From Pseudomonadota bacterium (GTDB lineage Bacteria > Pseudomonadota > Gammaproteobacteria > Burkholderiales > Burkholderiaceae_C): DNA of 9,245 nucleotides. Location of the stretch: the NCBI GenBank assembly GCA_018241985.1, contig JAFECV010000059.1, positions 1-9,245 of the forward strand. The letters are read 5' to 3'. The notes beneath the pieces are model-generated. The model was not told the origin of the DNA. It saw nothing but the letters and a program-made list of their open reading frames with translations, and searched no databases. Both the position numbers and the translations under genes were made by a program. This document shows positions 5,266 through 9,245 of the stretch, piece after piece (within the stretch, counting starts at the first letter, position 1; the number at the start of each line of letters is the position of its first letter).

Positions 5266-6855
5266 ATGGAAACGCAGAGCACCGACGCCGCGCCGGGCCG
5301 TGCGCTCGCCTGCGCGCTGCAGCGCAGCCTTGCCGCGCAGACCGGCGAAGCGGTGACGCTGGTCGAGACCCACATCTCCTGGGTGCTGCTGACCGCGCAG
5401 ATGGCCTACAAACTGAAGAAGCCGGTGCGGCTGCCGTTTCTCGACTTCCGGAATATCGAGGCGCGCAAGGGCTATTGCGAGGAGGAGTTGCGCATCAACC
5501 GCCGCACGGCGCCCGAACTGTACCTGGACGTGCTCCCGGTGTGTGGCCCGGCCGACGCGCCCTGCATCGGGGGTGACGGGCCGGCGATCGACTACGTGGT
5601 GCGCATGCGGCGCTTCCCGCCCGGCGCGCTGTACGGCGAAATGCTGGTCGCGGGCACGCTGTTGCCGGAGCACGTGGACCGCCTGGCGCAGCGGCTGGCC
5701 GCGCTCCATCGCGGCGCACCGGCAGCCGATGCCGGCATGCGATGCGTCGAGCCGCAGCAGGCGGTGGCCGGCGTGCTGTCGGCGCTCGAAGCCGCGCTCG
5801 GCGCGTCGCCCGAATCGACGCGCATTGCGTCGCTGCGCGCCTGGTTCGAGGCTCGGACGTCCGTCCAGCACGCCACTTGGCTCGCAAGGCGCGCGGTCGG
5901 CGCGGTGCGCGAATGCCACGGCGATCTGCACCTGGGCAACGTGGTGTGGCTGGGCGGCGATGCCGTGCCGTTCGACGCGATCGAGTTCGATCCCGGCCTG
6001 CGCTGGATCGACGTGATCAGCGACACGGCGTTTGCCACGATGGACCTGCAGGCCCATGGCCGGAGCGATCTTGCGTATCGCCTGCTCGATGTCTACCTGC
6101 AGTGCAGCGGCGACTACGAGGGGCTGGCCTCGCTGCGCTATTACGAGGTCTATCGCGCCGCGGTGCGCGCCCTGGTGAACGCGCAGCTCCAGCGCGGCGC
6201 AGGCGGGTCGTGGCCCGACTACATCGGCTGCGCGTTGCGGCTCGCGCAGGGGCCGCTCGGCGGGGCGCGCCTGCTGATCACCTGCGGGGTGTCGGGGTCG
6301 GGCAAGTCCACGGTGGCGGCAAGGCTGGTCGCGGCCGCCGGCGCGATCCGCTTGCGCTCCGACGTCGAACGCAAGCGCCTGTTCGGGCTGCAGCCGCTCG
6401 AGCGCACGGCGCCGGCCGGCGCGGATCTGTACGCGAGCGAAGCGACGCGGCGCACCTACGAGCGATTGATAGCCTGCGCCCGCAAGGCCCTTCAGAGCGG
6501 CTATCCGGTGATCGCCGATGCGGCCTTCCTCAGGCGTGCCGAGCGGCGCGCGTTCGAGGCGCTTGCGGGCGAACTTCGCGTGCCGTTCGCGATTCTTCAC
6601 TGCCATGCCGAGCGCGAGACGCTGCGCCAGCGCGTCGCCAAGCGCAACGCCGCAGGCCGTGACGCCTCGGATGCCGACGAGGCCGTGCTGCTGCGCCAGC
6701 TCGAGCATCAGGAGCCGATCGCCGGTGACGAACGGCATCTGACCTTCGACGTCGTCACCGACTCTTCGGTGGACATCGCTGCGTTGCGCGACCGCTGGCT
6801 GGCGCAGGGGCCGGTCGACGGGCAGGAGAGCCTGCAGGGCGCTCGTGGCGGGTGA
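5266..6855 (+). CDS. Bifunctional aminoglycoside phosphotransferase-like / P-loop kinase fusion
   Basis: A 529-residue two-domain protein. Residues 1 to about 330 resemble the COG2187 phosphotransferase group: KLKKPVRLPFLDF near the N-terminus, the catalytic loop HGDLHLGN (218-225) and the metal-binding IEFDP (239-243). Residues about 335-529 are a COG0645-type P-loop kinase with Walker A GVSGSGKST (341-349) and a downstream RSDVERKR (364-371) like gluconate or shikimate kinase-type enzymes. The fusion is a recognised bacterial architecture, but its substrate is not known, and the name does not mean antibiotic resistance. The start is uncertain: ATG 5266 gives a normal-looking N-terminus but no clear ribosome binding site. 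TTG 5203, overlapping the previous stop as TTGA, would allow coupling but adds a low-complexity leader. It is probably in an operon with the dksA-like gene. Confidence 0.85.
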   Translation: METQSTDAAPGRALACALQRSLAAQTGEAVTLVETHISWVLLTAQMAYKLKKPVRLPFLDFRNIEARKGYCEEELRINRRTAPELYLDVLPVCGPADAPCIGGDGPAIDYVVRMRRFPPGALYGEMLVAGTLLPEHVDRLAQRLAALHRGAPAADAGMRCVEPQQAVAGVLSALEAALGASPESTRIASLRAWFEARTSVQHATWLARRAVGAVRECHGDLHLGNVVWLGGDAVPFDAIEFDPGLRWIDVISDTAFATMDLQAHGRSDLAYRLLDVYLQCSGDYEGLASLRYYEVYRAAVRALVNAQLQRGAGGSWPDYIGCALRLAQGPLGGARLLITCGVSGSGKSTVAARLVAAAGAIRLRSDVERKRLFGLQPLERTAPAGADLYASEATRRTYERLIACARKALQSGYPVIADAAFLRRAERRAFEALAGELRVPFAILHCHAERETLRQRVAKRNAAGRDASDADEAVLLRQLEHQEPIAGDERHLTFDVVTDSSVDIAALRDRWLAQGPVDGQESLQGARGG

Positions 6856-6899
6856 CTCGCGCCTCGCCGCGCCTCACTGTGCCCGCTTGCGTGCGGCGT

Positions 6900-6905
6900 G
6901 ATAAT
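6900..6905 (+). promoter_or_regulatory. -10-like hexamer upstream of trpG
   Basis: GATAAT (6900-6905) differs by one base from TATAAT and is preceded by a T-rich-poor region with no recognisable -35 at 16-18 bp. It lies about 220 bp upstream of trpG and 8 bases before the ATG of a 22-codon ORF. No FNR-type dyad is present in this region, in contrast with the cluster to the left. Confidence 0.35.
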
Positions 6906-6913
6906 CTGGCGCC

Positions 6914-6982
6914 ATGAATCAGATTGCGCTCCGCGACACCGCCGCGTCTCTCGACGAGCGCTGGCGTAAGCCTGCGAATTGA
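6914..6982 (+). CDS. Possible 22-codon leader ORF upstream of trpG
   Basis: Begins ATG AAT CAG (MNQIALRDTA...) and ends TGA at 6980-6982, with one Trp codon (17th). It has no ribosome binding site, but its ATG lies just where transcription would begin from the GATAAT at 6900, so a leaderless transcript is possible. The stop overlaps a TTG that opens a second small ORF. It is followed by a perfect 7-bp hairpin at 6992-7010. One Trp codon is weak support for an attenuator peptide; chance is a serious alternative. Confidence 0.25.
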   Translation: MNQIALRDTAASLDERWRKPAN

Positions 6983-7119
6983 CTGAACCCGAGCGCCCGC
7001 CCTGGGCGCTGCCTGACTCGGAAAGCCCTCACGTTCGCCGGCGAGACCGGCGCGACCAGACGGATCGCGTGGCGGGCACTTGGTGCGAATGGCACGAAAT
7101 CAAACGAATCAATGGGTAG
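6979..7119 (+). CDS. Possible 46-codon ORF with three Trp codons, ending 7 bp before trpG
   Basis: A frame opening with TTG at 6979 (overlapping the preceding TGA as TTGA) stays open to TAG at 7117-7119. It contains Trp codons at 7003, 7081 and 7090; the last two lie close together as TWCEWHEIK. It ends 7 bases before the trpG ATG, within the trpG ribosome binding region. No ribosome binding site or family resemblance supports it as a protein. It could act as a Trp-sensing leader, be a gene remnant, or be chance. Confidence 0.2.
   Translation: MTEPERPPWALPDSESPHVRRRDRRDQTDRVAGTWCEWHEIKRING
6992..7052 (+). other. Two GC hairpins in the trpG leader region
   Basis: AGCGCCC (6992-6998) pairs with GGGCGCT (7004-7010) around a 5-base loop, and CGCCGG (7036-7041) pairs with CCGGCG (7047-7052) around another 5-base loop. 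The AGCGCT at 6956-6961, next to a Trp codon, could compete for the first arm. Neither hairpin has a T tract, so classical termination is not supported. Confidence 0.3.
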
Positions 7120-7126
7120 AGCGCAC

Positions 7127-7696
7127 ATGCTGCTGATGATCGACAACTACGACAGCTTCACCTACAACCTGGTGCAGTATTTCGGCGAGCTCGGTGCCGA
7201 GGTCGAGGTGTTCCGCAACGACGAGATCACGGTGGAAGGGATCGCCGAGCGCGCGCCGGACCGGCTGGTGCTGTCCCCGGGGCCGTGCACGCCGGCCGAG
7301 GCGGGCGTCTCGGTCCCGGCGATCCGGCATTTCGCCGGCAGGCTGCCGATCCTCGGCGTCTGCCTCGGGCACCAGAGCATCGGCGCGGCGTTCGGGGCCG
7401 AAGTCGTCCGCGCGCAGGTGCTGATGCACGGCAAGACCAGCCGGATCACGACCGACGAACGCGGCGTGTTCGCCGGGCTGCCGCGCCAGTTCACGGTGAA
7501 CCGTTACCACTCGCTGGCGGTCGCGCGCGCGAACCTGCCGGAGGCGCTCGAAGTCACCGCCTGGACCGACGACGGCGAGATCATGGGGCTGCGCCACAGG
7601 GAGCTTGCCGTCGAGGGCGTGCAGTTCCACCCGGAGAGCATCCTGACCGAGCACGGCCATGCGCTGCTGAAGAACTTCCTGGCGGCGAGCCGGTGA
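7127..7696 (+). CDS. trpG: Anthranilate synthase component II (glutamine amidotransferase)
   Basis: A 189-residue class I glutamine amidotransferase that supplies ammonia to TrpE for making anthranilate from chorismate. The N-terminus [19 protein letters not shown] is the family signature, [12 protein letters not shown] (49-60) is the oxyanion region, the nucleophile is C79 in GVCLGHQ, and H168 and E170 in GVQFHPES complete the triad. Length is normal. The ATG at 7127 is chosen over the ATG at 7112 because it gives the conserved start and has a purine-rich GGTAGAG before it. In many bacteria the same subunit also serves PabB for folate; the trpD gene downstream favours the tryptophan role. 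TrpE is not in the window. The threonine aldolase gene follows after 59 bp. Confidence 0.95.
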   Translation: MLLMIDNYDSFTYNLVQYFGELGAEVEVFRNDEITVEGIAERAPDRLVLSPGPCTPAEAGVSVPAIRHFAGRLPILGVCLGHQSIGAAFGAEVVRAQVLMHGKTSRITTDERGVFAGLPRQFTVNRYHSLAVARANLPEALEVTAWTDDGEIMGLRHRELAVEGVQFHPESILTEHGHALLKNFLAASR

Positions 7697-7700
7697 TCCC

Positions 7701-7751
7701 GTTGCTATCACATCAATAGCTGATAACCAGCACCCATCAAGCGCTGGAGGC
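7701..7751. repeat. Degenerate intergenic repeat, Comamonadaceae-like
   Basis: The trpG-ltaE gap reads TTGCTATCA, then ATAGCTG, then CATCAAGCGCTGGAGGC. It contains two small inverted repeats: GCTAT/ATAGC (7704-7708, 7716-7720) and CCAGC/GCTGG (7727-7731, 7743-7747). From memory this matches a repeat scattered through Comamonadaceae genomes. Its right end supplies the GGAGG (7746-7750) that serves as the ribosome binding site of the next gene. Confidence 0.5.
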
Positions 7752-7755
7752 GGAT

Positions 7756-8859
7756 ATGGCTGATATTTCCACGCAATCACGGGTCGATCTGCGCAGCGAC
7801 ACCGTGACCCGACCCACCGACGCGATGCGCGCGGCGATGTTCGCGGCGCCGCTCGGCGACGACGTGTTCGGCGACGACCCGAGCGTGAACGCGCTGCAGG
7901 AGAAGCTCGCGGCGCTGCTCGGCTTCGAGGCGGCGCTGTTCGTGCCCAGCGGCACGCAGAGCAACCTGTGCGCGGTGCTGTCGCACTGCCAGCGCGGCGA
8001 CGAATACATCGTCGGCCAGATGGCGCACTGCTACCGCTGGGAGGGCGGCGGCGCCGCGGTGTTCGGCAGCGTGCAGCCGCAGCCGCTCGCGCATCAGGCC
8101 GACGGCACGCTGCTGCTTGCCGACATCGAGGCCGCGATCAAGCCGGACGATCCGCATTTCGCGCGCACCCGGCTGCTCGCGCTGGAGAACACGCTGGGCG
8201 GGCGCGTGATCCCCTTCGACTACCTGCACGAGGCCACGCAGCTCGCCGCGCGGCACGGCCTCGCGCGCCACCTGGACGGCGCGCGGCTGTTCAACGCGGC
8301 GGTCGCGCAGGCCGCGCAGGTCGCGGCTGGGCGGCCCGAAGCGCATCCCGACGCGCACCCGAAGCGGGTCGATGTCGTCAGCGAGGCGCGCCGCATCGCG
8401 CAGTGCTTCGACACGGTTTCGGTCTGCTTCAGCAAGGGGTTGGGCGCGCCGGTCGGCTCGGCGCTGTGCGGCTCGCGCGAGTTGATCGAGCGCGCGCGGC
8501 GCATCCGCAAGAAGGCCGGCGGTGGCATGCGCCAGGCCGGGTTGCTCGCGGCCGGCGCGCTGCATGCGCTGGACCACCACGTCGAGCGGCTCGCCGACGA
8601 CCATGCGCTGGCGCACCGGCTCGCTAAAGGGTTGGCCGGCATCGCACAGCTCGCGGTCGAGCCGCCGCAGACGAACATCGTGTTCGCCGACCTGGTCGGG
8701 CCGGCGCGCGAGCGCTCGGACGCGCTGCTCGCGCACCTGGCGGCGCGCGGCGTGCTCGCGACCGGGCTGTACAGTCTGCGCTTCGTGACGCACCTGGACG
8801 TGGATGCGGCCGGTGTCGACCGCGCCGCGGCCGCGGTGCGCGAGTTCTTCGAGGCCTGA
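7756..8859 (+). CDS. ltaE: Low-specificity L-threonine aldolase
   Basis: A 367-residue PLP-dependent enzyme of the beta-eliminating lyase family that splits L-threonine (and allo-threonine) to glycine and acetaldehyde. Family landmarks are [16 protein letters not shown] (10-25), [15 protein letters not shown] (34-48), PSGTQSNL (64-71), [10 protein letters not shown] (172-181) with the PLP-contacting D174, and the PLP lysine K227 in [14 protein letters not shown]. Compared with the E. coli enzyme (333 residues) it carries about 22 extra residues, around 187-208, just before the lysine segment. GGAGG (7746-7750) five bases before the ATG supports the start, and the repeat at 7701-7751 supplies it. 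Its place between trpG and trpD is unusual; it is probably co-transcribed but has no known part in tryptophan synthesis. Confidence 0.93.
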   Translation: MADISTQSRVDLRSDTVTRPTDAMRAAMFAAPLGDDVFGDDPSVNALQEKLAALLGFEAALFVPSGTQSNLCAVLSHCQRGDEYIVGQMAHCYRWEGGGAAVFGSVQPQPLAHQADGTLLLADIEAAIKPDDPHFARTRLLALENTLGGRVIPFDYLHEATQLAARHGLARHLDGARLFNAAVAQAAQVAAGRPEAHPDAHPKRVDVVSEARRIAQCFDTVSVCFSKGLGAPVGSALCGSRELIERARRIRKKAGGGMRQAGLLAAGALHALDHHVERLADDHALAHRLAKGLAGIAQLAVEPPQTNIVFADLVGPARERSDALLAHLAARGVLATGLYSLRFVTHLDVDAAGVDRAAAAVREFFEA

Positions 8860-8872
8860 CGGCCGGCCTTTT
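8852..8872 (+). terminator. Weak hairpin with short T run after ltaE
   Basis: AGGCC (8852-8856) pairs with GGCCT (8865-8869) around 8 bases and is followed by TTTT (8869-8872). It overlaps the ltaE stop. The stem is short; it may reduce but probably does not stop transcription into trpD. Confidence 0.3.
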
Positions 8873-8929
8873 GTCACTGTCTTCGTCACTTAGTCAAGCA
8901 CCGCGACCCTGCATCACGAGGAGCCTCCC

Positions 8930-9245
8930 ATGACCACCGAGAACGTCCGCATCACGCCGCAGGAGGCGCTGCAGCGCACCATCGAGCACCGCGAAATCTT
9001 CCACGACGAGATGCTGCACATCATGCGGCTGATCATGAGCGGCGAGATGTCGCCGGTGATGACCGCGGCGCTGATCACCGGCCTGCGCGTGAAGAAGGAG
9101 ACGATCGGCGAGATCACCGCCGCCGCGCAGGTGATGCGCGAATTCGCGACCAAGGTGCACGTGGCGGACCGCACGCACCTGGTCGACATCGTCGGCACCG
9201 GCGGCGACGGCGCGCACACCTTCAACATCTCGACCTGCTCGATGT
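8930..9245 (+). CDS. trpD: Anthranilate phosphoribosyltransferase (5' part)
   Basis: The first 105 codons of TrpD, which joins anthranilate to PRPP as the second step of tryptophan synthesis. The helical N-terminal domain shows LTPQEAL-like and [20 protein letters not shown] (residues 37-56) features, and the PRPP-binding loop [14 protein letters not shown] is at 89-102. The gene runs off the right edge; the full family length is about 340. GAGGAG (8918-8923) lies six bases before the ATG. The 70-bp gap from ltaE has only a weak hairpin, so co-transcription from upstream is likely. Confidence 0.95.
   Translation, partial: MTTENVRITPQEALQRTIEHREIFHDEMLHIMRLIMSGEMSPVMTAALITGLRVKKETIGEITAAAQVMREFATKVHVADRTHLVDIVGTGGDGAHTFNISTCSM

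Noticed and set aside
5083..6738. 551-codon minus-strand frame opposite the kinase fusion
   Set aside because: Arg/His-rich low-complexity translation without motifs; the plus strand encodes HGDLHLGN and Walker A motifs.
6881..6898. Terminator after the kinase gene (CCGC/GCGG hairpin)
   Set aside because: Only a four-base stem and no T tract.
7112..7126. ATG at 7112 as the trpG start
   Set aside because: It adds five non-conserved residues and lacks a ribosome binding site; the conserved start is at 7127.
7777..8889. 370-codon minus-strand frame opposite ltaE
   Set aside because: Shadow of a strongly conserved aldolase gene; no ribosome binding site or family features.

Overview
This is a GC-rich bacterial chromosome segment from a betaproteobacterium of the order Burkholderiales. 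The protein families and gene mix fit that order. A degenerate intergenic repeat at about 7701-7751 (TTGCTATCA...ATAGCTG...CATCAAGCGCTGGAGGC) resembles one I remember as abundant in Comamonadaceae genomes. The family assignment is inference; the order is fairly safe. No rRNA, tRNA, CRISPR array, insertion sequence or phage gene is visible.

Positions 1-6855 hold a stress or low-oxygen type accessory cluster arranged as three divergent gene pairs. In order these are: the 5' end of an unidentified gene (-) and a PRPP-type phosphoribosyltransferase (+); a PolX-type DNA polymerase/PHP nuclease with a downstream host-attachment-family protein (-) and a small acidic protein of unknown function (+); and a three-BON-domain protein (-) and a DksA/TraR-type RNA polymerase regulator followed by a fused phosphotransferase/P-loop kinase (+). 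Each of the six transcription units has one upstream TTG-N8-CAA dyad of the FNR/ANR/DNR type. In four of the six the dyad lies 21-22 bp from a recognisable -10 hexamer (TAGATT, TAGATT, TAAAGT, TAGAGT), which is class II activator geometry centred near -41.5. The cluster therefore looks like one regulon switched on by an oxygen- or NO-sensing CRP/FNR-family activator, similar in spirit to the low-oxygen-activated (lxa) locus of Burkholderia cenocepacia. The shared promoter design is the most interesting signal in the window.

Positions 6856-9245 are a biosynthetic block with no such boxes: trpG (anthranilate synthase glutaminase subunit), a low-specificity L-threonine aldolase (ltaE type), and the start of trpD, which runs off the right edge. 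An aldolase gene between trpG and trpD is unusual. The 271-bp region before trpG carries a -10-like hexamer, two small overlapping ORFs with Trp codons and two GC hairpins, which could be a leader or could be chance.

As a whole, the left cluster pairs stress-survival functions (DNA gap repair, transcription reprogramming, BON protein, nucleotide-linked enzymes) under one apparent switch, while the right block is ordinary tryptophan and glycine/threonine metabolism. No strong intrinsic terminator with a T tract was found. Convergent gene ends at 998-1012 and 3805-3831 carry short hairpins only.
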